From NCBI GenBank assembly GCA_964057225.1, contig OZ059895.1, forward strand, positions 12,338,001 through 12,402,000: a stretch of DNA of 64,000 bases, in the 5' to 3' direction. Source of the DNA: Auanema rhodensis. Taxonomy: Eukaryota; Nematoda; Chromadorea; Rhabditida; Rhabditidae. Of the stretch, positions 22,308 through 31,097 are shown piece after piece (position 1 is the first letter of the stretch; the number at the start of each line of letters is the position of its first letter). The notes beneath the pieces are model-generated. The model had not been told where the DNA came from and searched no databases. It was given only the letters and a program-made list of their open reading frames with translations. The position numbers and the translations under genes were made by a program.

Positions 22308-23319
22308 TGTTAGCAGTAGGATCTGGAACAGATTTAGCTCGGCGAGAAGGGTTTTTTCTTCTTCTTTGGCTGCTACATCTTTCTTTGTTTATTGGAGCGG
22401 GCTGTCCCTTAGTTATAGGCCGGCCTCTTCTACCAGATTTAGACGGGGGACTAGAATCAAGGTCATGCGTAAAAATAGGCATGTCAGACATTGGAGCAAT
22501 GCATGAATTGGTAGTTTCAGAGTCCATGCCTGTAGGGGAAACAACATATTTAACACTGGATGTGTCTTTTGGGGCAGTGCCTGTGTTGGTGAGTCTACGA
22601 GGTACTTTTATAAGCTTTAGATCTCGAACAAGAAAAATGAATTCAGTGTCGTCAGAGTTTTTGCTTTTGGCTTCGTCACGAAGCCGTTTTTCTAGTTCCA
22701 CCTCAAAGGGTAGATAATCACGACGAACGAATGTTTTGGATAGTGAGTTGGAAATTTTAGGTTTGTGAGATCTTATAGCTGCTATAACAGTATCTCGAAT
22801 ACTGACCGAAGGACACGTTATGATAAGTGGACCAGGGGACCCTGATTTGAGGGTGCAGCGAGTAACGAATATGTGATTGGAATTGAGTAAAGAAATAAGA
22901 CTAGTATCACTGCAGCTATCAAAAACAAGTTTGAGAAGAGAACGGGCATCGCTAGGCAGATCAGGTGACGTGACTGGAACCCGGAACCAGAGAGCTCTCA
23001 AGGAACGGTGAGCAAATTTAGATTCTTCTAACCTAATTTTATTCACTTCAGTTATAACAGTATTTGAACACGGAAGTGTAGGCAATATGCAAGCACTTTC
23101 GTTACCCATGAAAGCAGTGAACTTATTTTCTAAAGCGTTGAGTCTTGAGTTGAACTCAGTTTCAATTACTTTCAAACGAGATTCATGCAATGCGATACAG
23201 TTTTTGATACTATGCAGGTCGCTTTTGATTTCTAGAGAAAAACTTGAGAAAGTGGAATGAAGAGATTCCGTGAGAGATTTCAGAGAAGCAGTAAGAAACT
23301 CGGGAGTGACTGTAGACAT
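22240..23319 (-). CDS. Non-LTR retrotransposon ORF1 (RNA-binding/coiled-coil protein)
   Basis: 360 residues counted from the ATG at 23319 (MSTVTPEFLTASLKSL). Upstream frame is only T-rich sequence and is unlikely to be coding. Residues about 30-75 form a heptad-rich coiled coil (SRLKVIETEFNSRLNALE). The middle part (about 110-240, ALWFRVPVT ... SKTFVRRDYLPFE) resembles the nucleic-acid-binding domain of CR1/Jockey-type ORF1 proteins. The C-terminal third is rich in Ser, Pro and Arg (GRRGRPITKGQ, QRRRKNPSRRAK), suited to RNA binding. No CCHC knuckles. It is thought to form the ribonucleoprotein with element RNA. The family assignment of this ORF rests mainly on its position before ORF2. Confidence 0.8.
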   Translation of the reverse strand: MSTVTPEFLTASLKSLTESLHSTFSSFSLEIKSDLHSIKNCIALHESRLKVIETEFNSRLNALENKFTAFMGNESACILPTLPCSNTVITEVNKIRLEESKFAHRSLRALWFRVPVTSPDLPSDARSLLKLVFDSCSDTSLISLLNSNHIFVTRCTLKSGSPGPLIITCPSVSIRDTVIAAIRSHKPKISNSLSKTFVRRDYLPFEVELEKRLRDEAKSKNSDDTEFIFLVRDLKLIKVPRRLTNTGTAPKDTSSVKYVVSPTGMDSETTNSCIAPMSDMPIFTHDLDSSPPSKSGRRGRPITKGQPAPINKERCSSQRRRKNPSRRAKSVPDPTANIVRNTSTLPNSPSNLPSQTSFR

Positions 23320-23621
23320 AATGACAGAGCGTAAAAAGTAAGGAAAGAAAAAATAAAGATAAAGGAAATGATAAAAAGAAGAAAAATAAAAAGAAGAAAA
23401 AAAGGAAAAAAGAAGATATAGAGAGGATATGAAAAAGAAAAGAAAGAGAAGAGAGAGAAAAATGAAAGAAAAAAAGAAAAAGGAAATAAATGAATACGGA
23501 AAAAAAGAAAAAGAAAAAAGAAGAAAAAAGTACCTTACTAAAACCAATCCGGCGTAAAACAAGAGCAGACTTCGGTTGCGGCGGGGTTGGAGCAGTAGGG
23601 AGACAACCGACCACGAGGAGT

Positions 23622-23675
23622 CGAAAATGTAGTGTGAGTCGAAAATGTAGTGTGAGTCGAAAATGTAGTGTGAGT
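23622..23675 (-). repeat. Three tandem 18-bp units at the 5' end of the non-LTR element
   Basis: Three perfect copies of CGAAAATGTAGTGTGAGT (plus strand) mark the 5' end of the element at its junction with the capsid gene. Some non-LTR elements have 5' tandem promoter units, but these are very short. Confidence 0.9.
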
Positions 23676-24038
23676 TTTGTAGGCATGATTCACGGTAGAG
23701 TCATACACGCTAACATCACCAATTTTTAAATGATACGAGTGTATCAAACTGGCTGCAAATTGTTGGCATGGTGCAAAAACAAGGTTGTCTGGTACTGGAT
23801 CGCCGTTTGTGGTTACAATTTTGAATTTTACATTCAACCAACACCTTCTCAGATTAAGAAATGATTTGGAATTTTGGGCTATAACAAATTCCCATGGTCC
23901 TTGAGGAAGAAAAGTATTTTTTAAAGGAACTTGTACAGTACGAGTGGATTCAACACCTAATGCCGACGCCGGTATGTCACTATAATTAATATTAGGTAAA
24001 AGTGCTTGTGCTGATTTTGAATCTATCAATTTAGCCAT

Positions 24039-24503
24039 TTAAATACGATACGACCGCTCACGAGTTATGCACAGACGCTTATGAGGTTTTGTGGTTTTGC
24101 GTCGTCGCCGCTTGCCCAAACCGGTAAGATCTCGTATAGCCTGCCGGCCGGCTGTTTTAAGAGTTTGCTTGATATTATCACCCTTGAGCACCCCATCAAC
24201 AATTTCATTGCTAGTTTTTAGCAACTGGCCGCCAAGAGGTGAATTTACAACTGGACTATTGCTTACAGCACTGGATAATGCATTCCTTCCAGCATTGATG
24301 AGATTTTGGGCTATAGGTGATTGAATAATGCGTGGTAAAAACGATGCCAATGTTGCCAGTATACCACCCAGGCCATGACCTCTCTGCATAACACGTTGAA
24401 ACATCATTCCACTAAATGGAGCCCCACCCATTTGTTGATTCAAAAGTGTTGTCCATTGAATTGAGTTCAAGTCTAGAAGGAGGTGTGGCATATTGAACCG
24501 CAC
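24039..24503 (-). CDS. Polinton PX-like / minor virion protein
   Basis: 154 codons starting MRFNMPHLLLDL. It has a Gly-rich segment RGHGLGGILATLASFLPRII (about 41-60), a hydrophobic region comparable to the membrane-active adenovirus pX/pVI-like peptides found in Polintons. A predicted helical middle part follows. The end is strongly basic (GKRRRRKTTKPHKR), consistent with DNA binding or nuclear import. The TAA stop is directly followed, with no spacing and in the same frame, by the ATG of the major capsid gene, so both probably come from one transcript. A short divergent gap separates it from the protease gene. The functional label is by analogy. Confidence 0.6.
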   Translation of the reverse strand: MRFNMPHLLLDLNSIQWTTLLNQQMGGAPFSGMMFQRVMQRGHGLGGILATLASFLPRIIQSPIAQNLINAGRNALSSAVSNSPVVNSPLGGQLLKTSNEIVDGVLKGDNIKQTLKTAGRQAIRDLTGLGKRRRRKTTKPHKRLCITRERSYRI

Positions 24504-24541
24504 GTGCGCAATACAAAAGTTACACTAGATCATTTTACTAA

Positions 24542-24997
24542 ATGTATTCGTCTGAAATAGCGTCACTATTGCGATCTGTCCGCATCACTCGAAAACTATT
24601 CCTCGGTGTATTTAGCGCCGATACTCTACCCAAAACACGTCGAAAGAACTTTGCACTTGTTGTAAATACTGACACACACGATAAACCGGGCACACATTGG
24701 CAAGTCATCTTTGTACGTAATGATCAAGTCTACTTTTTCTGTAGCTTGGGTTATAAAATGAACAAGTACATTCGTCATTATCTGGCCAAATATAAAAATG
24801 TAAAAGTTAATACTTGCAAACCACAACGCATAATTGAATACACTTGTGGTGGTTATGCAATATTTGTAATACTAATGTTGTCAGCTGGTAATACATTTGA
24901 AAGCATTTGTTCATTTTTTAAACTATTACAAAACGATGATGTTTTTATTAAAGCGTTTATGCATAAAGTATTCGACTATAAATTATCTAGCATATGA
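24542..24997 (+). CDS. Adenain-like cysteine protease
   Basis: 151 codons, close to the usual length of Polinton proteases. It would process capsid proteins during virion assembly. The catalytic His is in GTHWQVIF (about residue 59), followed by VYFFCSLGY, where the family usually has an acidic residue before SLG or SFG. The nucleophile Cys is in YTCGGYAIFV (about residue 102). The ORF is complete and starts at the first ATG, 38 bp from the divergent PX-like gene, suggesting a shared promoter region. The change at the presumed acidic position may weaken activity. Confidence 0.85.
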   Translation: MYSSEIASLLRSVRITRKLFLGVFSADTLPKTRRKNFALVVNTDTHDKPGTHWQVIFVRNDQVYFFCSLGYKMNKYIRHYLAKYKNVKVNTCKPQRIIEYTCGGYAIFVILMLSAGNTFESICSFFKLLQNDDVFIKAFMHKVFDYKLSSI

Positions 24998-25070
24998 TCA
25001 ACTTCACCATTAAAACGTCACCTGCTACATTAGGTGGTCAGTTATGAATATTCCCTGTCACTATGAATTA
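24998..25070 (+). other. Gap between protease gene and Tc1-like insertion
   Basis: Short AT-rich Polinton sequence ending at the TA target of the Tc1-like element. No gene seen. Confidence 0.6.
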
Positions 25071-25072
25071 TA

Positions 25073-26675
25073 CAGTACCGGCCAAAAAGATATAGCCTCC
25101 ATTGTTTTCAGATATATCATGAAATTAAGGATATTCAAAAATATTTTTTTAAAAGGGATAATAATAATTTAAAAGTGCTTATCAAATAGCTGCTGGTTAC
25201 TAAGAAATTTAAAAGATTTAATAAACAAGAAGGACATATCTGTACTTTGTTACCTTTTTCGGGATAATGCATGAAAAGAATCATCTCAATTTTTTCAATG
25301 CTTTTCAAATGTTTAGTGTTTTTTTTGCATAGTTTTTGTATTAAAGAAGTTTCAATTCTCAATCTAGATCATGCCACGTACAAGAGGAGCCAAAAATATT
25401 CCTGAAGATGTCCAAAAAAGCATAGTAAATGGGCGTACTATGGGTTTGACTCATCGTCAACTTTCGCAGCAGTTCAACATCAGCAGAAAAGCTGTGACCA
25501 ACATGTTAACAAGATGGAGGGTCAACCAAGGATTTGTTCACAAGAAAAGCACCGGAAGACCAAGAATCACTACTGCAATATGTGATAGGAACATTGTGCG
25601 TATCAGTCGCAATGATCCAAGAAAGACGGCTACACAAGTTCTAGAAGAATTAGAAGGCTTGAACTCAGTAAAACCTTCGTTACGGACTATCAGAAGAAGG
25701 TTAGGACAAGCTGGATTGAATGGACGTAGGCCTGTAAAAAAACCACTAATCTCTGAGAAGAACAGAAGACTGAGAGTACAGTGGGCGAAAGAGCATGTTC
25801 AATGGACAAGAGAACAATGGAATAAAGTTTTATTCTCAGATGAATCAAAGTTCTCGTTGTTTGGATCCGATGGCATACACTGGATACGAAGGCCAATCAA
25901 TCGAAGATTTGATCCAAAATACCAGATACCCACAATCAAGCATGGTGGTGGCTCATGCATTGTGTGGGGCTGTTTTAGCTCTCAAGGAACAGGGCCTCTT
26001 CACCACATAAAGACGATTATGGACCGTCAAGTCTACAAGGATATTCTACAGAACGTCATGTTACCATATGCAAAGGATGCAATTGGTTCAAGCTTCATTT
26101 TTCAAGAAGATAACGATCCAAAACATCGGGCGCAGGAAGTTAGAATGTGGCAGCATGAACAAAATATTGAGCGTTTGGATTGGCCTAGCCAAAGCCCAGA
26201 CCTAAATCCCATTGAACACCTTTGGGAAGAGTTGGCACGTCGGCTTATAGGAAAAACAGCAAGAAACATCAATGAAAAATTTTCTCAATTGCAGGAGGAA
26301 TGGGAAAAAATCCCTATAGATAGAATCAATACACTCCTTGACTCAATGAAAACAAGATGCCAGCGAGTAATAGAAGCGAGAGGGTACGCTACGAAGTATT
26401 AAATTTTGTTCAAGTTGTATGAAATAACTATATTTGTTTATTAATTTTTTCATCATTTTGCGAGTTGGTGCAGTAGTTGCATTTGAAGAAAACAAACGTG
26501 TTAATGAATAAAAGTCTAAAAAACATTTTTTTTTCTTAGTTTACGAGAAAATTCATACCCGAACACTAAAAAGTTGTTATGTTTCGCAAAATTATGAAAA
26601 AGTAATGTCTAATAACAGCAAACAAAAAAAAAATTCAAAAAAGATCAAAAGGCTATATCTTTTTGGCCGGTACTG
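25073..26675 (+). mobile_element. Tc1-like DNA transposon, 1.6 kb
   Basis: Bounded by perfect 25-bp inverted repeats beginning CAGTACCGGCCAAAAAGA and flanked by TA on both sides (25071-25072, 26676-26677), the Tc1/mariner target duplication. It contains one uninterrupted transposase gene. It lies between the Polinton protease and zinc-finger genes and destroys neither. Ends and gene are intact, so this copy may be able to move. Confidence 0.96.
25371..26402 (+). CDS. Tc1-like transposase
   Basis: 343 codons, the usual length for the family, starting [12 protein letters not shown]. Two helix-turn-helix segments bind the terminal repeats ([20 protein letters not shown] about residues 24-43, and [11 protein letters not shown] about 84-94), with the GRPRIT AT-hook-like link between them. 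The catalytic triad is the first Asp in [12 protein letters not shown], the second in [12 protein letters not shown], and the Glu in [13 protein letters not shown], 34 residues after the second Asp (DD34E). It cuts and pastes the element at TA sites. No stop or frameshift. Confidence 0.97.
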   Translation: MPRTRGAKNIPEDVQKSIVNGRTMGLTHRQLSQQFNISRKAVTNMLTRWRVNQGFVHKKSTGRPRITTAICDRNIVRISRNDPRKTATQVLEELEGLNSVKPSLRTIRRRLGQAGLNGRRPVKKPLISEKNRRLRVQWAKEHVQWTREQWNKVLFSDESKFSLFGSDGIHWIRRPINRRFDPKYQIPTIKHGGGSCIVWGCFSSQGTGPLHHIKTIMDRQVYKDILQNVMLPYAKDAIGSSFIFQEDNDPKHRAQEVRMWQHEQNIERLDWPSQSPDLNPIEHLWEELARRLIGKTARNINEKFSQLQEEWEKIPIDRINTLLDSMKTRCQRVIEARGYATKY

Positions 26676-26860
26676 TATATAAGATACACGTTGGAACAAT
26701 CTGTGCCAACACCCCTGTACAAAAAGATTTTGAAACGTATTTCAGTGCCATTCATTAAAGGAATATCTCTGGGACTAGGCTTTTGTACAACACTAGTCAT
26801 TATTCCACTCATTATATAAAAGTGAGTTGACTGTGTGTGGTTGTTTTTTATTTTCCTCTA

Positions 26861-27325
26861 ATGGAACTTTTATGTAACAAGTATTGTGTTACGTGCAAGG
26901 AAATATTTTCATCAGCCAAGCATTTTAGTGATCACGTATTGAAAAGATATGACGGGATTCAACCCGTATGTAACAGTTATATCAGCAATGCTGACTTTAT
27001 TCAAAAATATGGACATTTGGATGGTGTTCGTAGACGTTTGTGCCCTTATTGTAGTGAAACTTTTGGAACAAGATTCAATTGTCAGCGTCATATTCGGCGT
27101 CTTCATAATAGTAATGGAACGAATGGTAAAGATGGTGATGGAAATGATACCAGCGAACCCTCTGAAAAAACTGAGGAGTTTGTACAGTCAACCGAACCAA
27201 AACGATGCCGCTGCAATAGTAACCGAGAATATTCACAACACGAGCCGCGCATCGAACAAAACGGCGCTGAACTACCTTTTAAACCTTCGAAAATCGTAAT
27301 GTGGTCTTGTATAACTGTTGAATAA
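26861..27325 (+). CDS. C2H2 zinc-finger protein of the Polinton
   Basis: 154 residues from the ATG at 26861 (MELLCNKYCVTC). A first Cys pair with CVTCKEIFSSAKHFSDHV is followed by a classical C2H2 finger, CPYCSETFGTRFNCQRHIRRLH (written here only as its span, about residues 67-88). The C-terminal half is acidic, then rich in Asn, Arg and Glu (KRCRCNSNREYSQ). It could be a DNA-binding regulator of the element. A finger gene at this place is known in some Polintons, but its function is not established. It faces the penton-like gene tail to tail with 5 bp between the stops. Confidence 0.65.
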   Translation: MELLCNKYCVTCKEIFSSAKHFSDHVLKRYDGIQPVCNSYISNADFIQKYGHLDGVRRRLCPYCSETFGTRFNCQRHIRRLHNSNGTNGKDGDGNDTSEPSEKTEEFVQSTEPKRCRCNSNREYSQHEPRIEQNGAELPFKPSKIVMWSCITVE

Positions 27326-27330
27326 AACAT

Positions 27331-28188
27331 TTATTTCACATTTTTAACATGTAATGTAACAACTGTAGAACCATAATTAAATTGCATAGGGCGACCAAAT
27401 TCATCTAAAATTTCAATACGTATAGTATCGAGTGTTTGCTTAGTGATTGGTACATAACGAATAGGATTAAATGTTTTGGCAATCATTTCACCAAATTCAG
27501 TGGGAGGTGGTACAGGTAAACATGCAAGTAAATTAGCTTTCACATTACCGAGAATGGAATATTCTACAATATCACAATATATATACATTGTATTAATGTT
27601 ATTTGAAAAATCAATGGGGCGCCTGACTATCAACGTGTCGTTGATAATTTTATTCTCAAAGCCAAGAAAATATGCGAGAGCATCACCGAGTGTTGCATTC
27701 AATAATAGCCGCTTACTTGTTACAAACTCTATGCGTTGTAGTGTTTTGTTAAACCGAAACGTGGCGTCTGCCAGCATTTCCTTGACAAGTTTAGCCTCAG
27801 CTTGTCGATTATTATATTACTTTTTCACATCTTCATCTTTATCTATCAAACCCTTTATACGTGCTTCTTCCTCAGCTCCAAGAGGTTTAGTGCTGCTAGC
27901 AATAAATTGTTCTTTTCCAGCATTGATTCCGCGTATTATTTCATCACCATTTGCATAGTTACCTTTGGGCAAGTGCAGAATAAACTTTCTGTTGGAAAAA
28001 CGTAGTGTATAAGAAAGATTTTCTTGTACATTTAATATCGAACACGGAAAAATTATGTCTGTCAGCCCAATGCAATATCTGTTATTGCGTAGCCTTAATG
28101 TTTCAGGTAACCTGGTAAGAAACACTGATAAGGTATTACTTTTTTCAGAGTCAACTGATGACGGCAAAGTAATGTAAAAGTCATCCAT
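27331..28188 (-). pseudogene. Polinton minor capsid (penton-like) protein with one nonsense codon
   Basis: Reads from MDDFYITLPSSVDSEKSN at 28188. RLPETLRLRNNRYCIGLTDI is the typical N-terminal strand pattern of the single-jelly-roll penton-like protein. An in-frame TAA at 27819-27817 splits it, and the same frame continues to the stop at 27331 (RPIDFSNNINTMYIYCD ... GSTVVTLHVKN). In total about 285 codons, the usual size. Everything except the single TAA is open, so the mutation is recent or the downstream part may start at an internal ATG (27777). Confidence 0.82.
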
Positions 28189-28267
28189 CAGAGACCACCA
28201 CCTGATGCGTGCACACTAGTATAAATGAAATCATTTGCATTATAGGTACATTTACGAGTGGTTGATT

Positions 28268-28744
28268 ATGGTTTTCAGCTTCAAACTACCCAGTCAGACA
28301 ACTGTAATAGGGGCAACGCAATGTGGTAAAACTACCCTTATAAAACGTATATGTGAAAATACTGAAAAGTTTTTCAACGTCCCCATTGATAGAATATTCT
28401 GGTTCAGTCAATGTGGAGCATCGTCAGGTGTTCCATTAAATGATGAGCGTTTAATAGTTATTCAAGGACCACCTGATCCGGATATAATAAAAGAGCAAAA
28501 GGGAGTAAACACCATACTAGTGCTGGATGATTTGATGAATTTTTTCTCATCGAATAAAGCGGCCAAAGAATTACTCAACAACATTTTTACAGTGTGGGCA
28601 CATCACTGGAATTTGGCAGTGTTTAATCTTGTGCAAGCTGCATTTCAGCTCGACAGGACCAGTCGAATTAATAGTACATATATAATACTGATGAAAAGTC
28701 ATTCGGATATATTGAAAAAAAAATGTAGAGCCTGCCGTCAGTAA
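28268..28744 (+). CDS. A32/FtsK-type packaging ATPase, truncated
   Basis: 158 codons from the ATG at 28268 (MVFSFKLPSQTTVIG). Walker A is GATQCGKTTLIKR (about residues 15-27), Walker B is TILVLDDLMNFF (about 90-101), and the sensor-like NLVQAAFQ is at about 129-136. In the family these proteins drive DNA into the capsid and run on for about 50 more residues. Here the frame ends soon after YIILMKSHSD with KKKCRACRQ, so the C-terminus is lost or shifted. A separate frame that opens at about 28717 continues to 29006. It is divergent from the penton-like gene. Confidence 0.8.
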   Translation: MVFSFKLPSQTTVIGATQCGKTTLIKRICENTEKFFNVPIDRIFWFSQCGASSGVPLNDERLIVIQGPPDPDIIKEQKGVNTILVLDDLMNFFSSNKAAKELLNNIFTVWAHHWNLAVFNLVQAAFQLDRTSRINSTYIILMKSHSDILKKKCRACRQ

Positions 28745-28763
28745 CAAGGATTCAGTTGATCCC

Positions 28764-29006
28764 GTGCCTACATCCACATCGGCTGTCACAGACTTGGATG
28801 CTACTATTAATATATTACCTAGAACACCCCGTCATCGTAAGGCTGTTATTCGATATTCACCCTCTCCGCGTCGTACATTCAAATCCAAAACTATAAATAA
28901 AAAGGCAAAACCCGCTGACACTGGTGAATCATATTACACACCTCAGGCGGGAGAAACACAGAATGACAAAGGCCGTAAACGATTCTACATTAGATTATGG
29001 AAGTAA
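28764..29006 (+). CDS. Basic ORF overlapping the ATPase and integrase genes
   Basis: About 80 codons. The frame is open from about 28717 and overlaps the start of the integrase reading (28963) in another frame. Composition: Ser/Thr/Pro-rich then basic (RTPRHRKAVIRYSPSPRR), ending ETQNDKGRKRFYIRLWK. It may be the displaced C-terminal tail of the ATPase after an internal deletion or frame change, or an unrelated small protein. No family recognised. Confidence 0.35.
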   Translation: MPTSTSAVTDLDATINILPRTPRHRKAVIRYSPSPRRTFKSKTINKKAKPADTGESYYTPQAGETQNDKGRKRFYIRLWK

Positions 29007-29937
29007 TGTTTTAGAGAACATTTATTATAATATTAAGCATCCAGCTTCTTATACGTCTGCCTAAAATCTATTATTGGAAGCGCGAAAGCATGGCATCGCA
29101 AAAGCACAAGTTGAAAGTTTTTTGCAAGACTCTGAAACTTTTACACGTCATAAACCAACCAGACTGCATATGCAGACTAAAAAGACTAGAGGCTGTGGTC
29201 GATTCCTAACAATGCAAGCAGATTTGATTGATATGCAAAAATATAAAAAATCAAATGACGGCTATGCTTACATGTTGACCATGATTGATGCTTATACACG
29301 CATGTTATATGTTAGGCCTTTGAAAACTAAAGGTGGTTTAGAGGTTGCTACTGCATTTGAAAATGTATTCAAGGATTTTATACCAATCCAACTAATAACG
29401 GATAACGGTGCAGAGTTTTATAATAGTCATTGTGAAAAACTATTCAAAAAATTTGCCATACTGCATGAATCAACAAGTTCACCACAAAAGGCGGCAATGG
29501 TGGAGCGAGCAAATAGAACTTTAAAAACGCGCATGATGAAATATCTCTATTACAAGAATAATCATCGATGGATTGATATACTAGATGACTTGGTCGAAGG
29601 AATAAACAAATCTTATAATCGGTCGATTAAAATGCGCCCCGTAGATGTTACAGCAAATATATTCGTTGAAGAATATGCACCAGCTGTTCGCAACCGATTT
29701 AAAATTGGTGATAATGTTCGCATAAGCAAGAACAGGCGTACTTTTGAAAAAAGTTACGAGTCTGGAATATTCTATGAGCCTGAACTTGTGTTGGCTACTA
29801 ATAAAAGCAACCAGTACTATATTGAGAAAGTTTTGAAAGAGCGTACACGAAATGGTAAACGCCAAGTATTTGTAAAATGGAGTGGCTAACCCGACAACTT
29901 TAATGAATGGATAGATGCAGAAAATTTAAATGTATAA
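28963..29937 (+). pseudogene. Polinton integrase with chromodomain, two nonsense codons
   Basis: Retroviral-type integrase that inserts the element. Reading from the ATG at 28963, a TAA lies at 29062-29064, then the main frame continues. The DDE core has MQADLIDMQ (first Asp), LITDNGAEFYNS (second Asp) and KAAMVERANRTLK (Glu). After a linker (RFKIGDNVRISKN) comes a C-terminal chromodomain, YYIEKVLKERT ... VFVKWSG, with TAA at 29887-29889 where the family has an aromatic residue (WxGY-P), then PDNFNEWIDAENLNV to 29937. Both stops are single-codon lesions in otherwise conserved sequence. It is the last gene before the right terminal repeat. Confidence 0.88.
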
Positions 29938-30187
29938 TTTTTCACTGTTGTTGTAAACAATTGTATTAATAATAAATGATTTATTTGATCAATCGTTCAT
30001 ATTGTAAACACATGTTCTAATTTTAAATGAAAATTTATTGTTCAATAAATATATTACAAAACATTTATTCTATTCTTGAACATAGTTATGAAATACATTA
30101 GCTATCAGAACATTTATAAACTATTAGGGCTACAACAACAATTACTTTAAAGTAACATTTTTGATGTTAAAAAGTTTGAAAATATTC
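29938..30187. other. Non-coding stretch before the right terminal repeat
   Basis: AT-rich; contains AATAAA words (about 29970 and 30044) suitable as the polyadenylation signal for the integrase gene. No gene seen. Confidence 0.6.
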
Positions 30188-30965
30188 GTATATACTCATG
30201 ACCCCTTGGCATAGTAAGTATTCTTTAGCGTTATGGGTACATGTGGTGTTCAGCTATTTATCATAATTTTATGAACATAACTTTTGCCATGTGGTACATG
30301 TGTAGTGCACCTGTTTTAACGATCTTATCGAATTAACCTTCGATATGTGTTTCATTAAATTTAGTTTAAATATTTATTACTTCTTATCGAATTAACCTTC
30401 GATATGAGTTCCACTGATTAACCCATAAGAGGTACGGTGAACATATTGATTACCTTTTAAAAATGTTTAAATAAATAAAAAACAATATATATGAAAAATA
30501 ATTTATTCAGTTTTAAAGATACAATTAAAAAATATATAAATATTAAAATACATTTAAAAAGAAATAATATTAAAAATATATTTAAAAAGAAACAATTAAA
30601 TAATAATATTTACAAATACAATTTAAAATATATATAAATATTAAAAATACATTTAAAAAGAAATAAGTTTAAAAATATTTACAAATACTATTAACAAATA
30701 TATAAATAATAAAAGTTCATTTAAAATAATACATTAAAAAATAATTTTAAAAATGATTTTAAAAAAAATCATGCATTTTGATCCATGCGCAGGCTCGAGA
30801 GCCTGCCTCGGGAGGAAAAGTATATTTTTGACAGCTGACGCCGAAAATATGATTTTGACAGCTGACGCCCCCCAAAAGTATGTTTTTAGCAGCTGACGCC
30901 CTCAAAAGTATGTTTTTAGCAACTGTTTGGGGGCGTGGTTAGTAAATTCGGCATGGCTCTCTACT
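30188..30965 (-). repeat. Polinton right terminal inverted repeat
   Basis: About 780 bp. Its reverse complement follows the left terminal repeat from 10815, with small differences (for example one extra G in the second GGCGTCAGCTG unit) and without the about 485-bp extra block of the left side. It includes two copies of the ATCGAA-N6-TTCGAT motif. Confidence 0.92.
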
Positions 30966-30978
30966 ATCAGATATTTTC

Positions 30979-31097
30979 GCTTACGACCATACCACGTTGA
31001 AAGTACGCCATCTCGTCCGATCTGGCAAGTCAAGCAACGTTGGGCCCGGTTAGTAATTGGATCGGAGACGGCTTGGGACTCCCGGGTGCCGTAAGCT
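30979..31097 (+). rRNA. 5S rRNA, variant copy
   Basis: 119 nt, uninterrupted. Differences from consensus: ATCTCGTCC, TTAGTAATTGG and GGGACTCCC. T-run terminator present. Confidence 0.88.

Larger units (their letters stand above)
18910..23673 (-). mobile_element. Non-LTR retrotransposon (CR1/Jockey-type), full length
   Basis: A 4.8-kb insertion on the minus strand with two ORFs (22240-23319 and 19428-22307) that overlap by 68 bp. The 3' end is an (AAAT)n tail (plus-strand TTTATTTATT at 18911-18939), as in CR1/L2-type elements. It splits the Polinton capsid gene, and the word GTTTT occurs at both junctions as a short target duplication. Its 5' end carries three tandem 18-bp units. Both ORFs are open, so the copy looks young. 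Confidence 0.92.
18478..24038 (-). pseudogene. Polinton major capsid protein (double jelly roll), split by a non-LTR element
   Basis: Forms the capsid shell in the virus-like model of Polintons. The N-terminal part runs from 24038 to about 23674 (MAKLIDSKSAQALLPNINY... SVYDSTVNHAYKT). The retrotransposon follows, and the reading resumes at about 18909 (YIENILMYSNDVKESKLAI). Near 18795 a one-base frame change occurs, after which the C-terminal 113 codons (YNLEWRSSYATAYIDMLEG ... VYAEYDSILSIDNNR) run to the stop at 18478. The C-terminal IRQGNVALKLEFG and YAEYD motifs are typical of the second jelly roll. The start codon directly follows the stop of the PX-like gene. Without the insert and frame change the protein would be about 310 residues, shorter than usual for the family, so an internal deletion is also possible. 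Confidence 0.85.
10815..30965 (+). mobile_element. Polinton/Maverick DNA transposon, 20.15 kb
   Basis: Ends in long terminal inverted repeats starting AGTAGAGAGCCATGCC and ending in the exact complement, with the AG...CT termini usual for Polintons. It carries the diagnostic set: protein-primed DNA polymerase B, retroviral-type integrase with chromodomain, adenain-like cysteine protease, A32-type packaging ATPase, double-jelly-roll major capsid, minor (penton-like) capsid and a PX-like protein. A non-LTR retrotransposon (18910-23673) and a Tc1-like element (25073-26675) are nested in it. Without them it would be about 13.8 kb. Capsid, penton and integrase genes have disabling changes, so this copy is probably not autonomous as a virus-like unit. 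The flanks share 26 bp instead of the expected 6-bp duplication. Confidence 0.95.

Noticed and set aside
22255..22717. Plus-strand frames over the ORF1/ORF2 junction of the non-LTR element
   Set aside because: Antisense shadows of two recognised ORFs; no independent signal.
23330..23562. N-terminal Phe/Ser-rich extension of the non-LTR ORF1
   Set aside because: It is translation of a purine/pyrimidine-biased low-complexity leader; the ATG at 23319 is the natural start.
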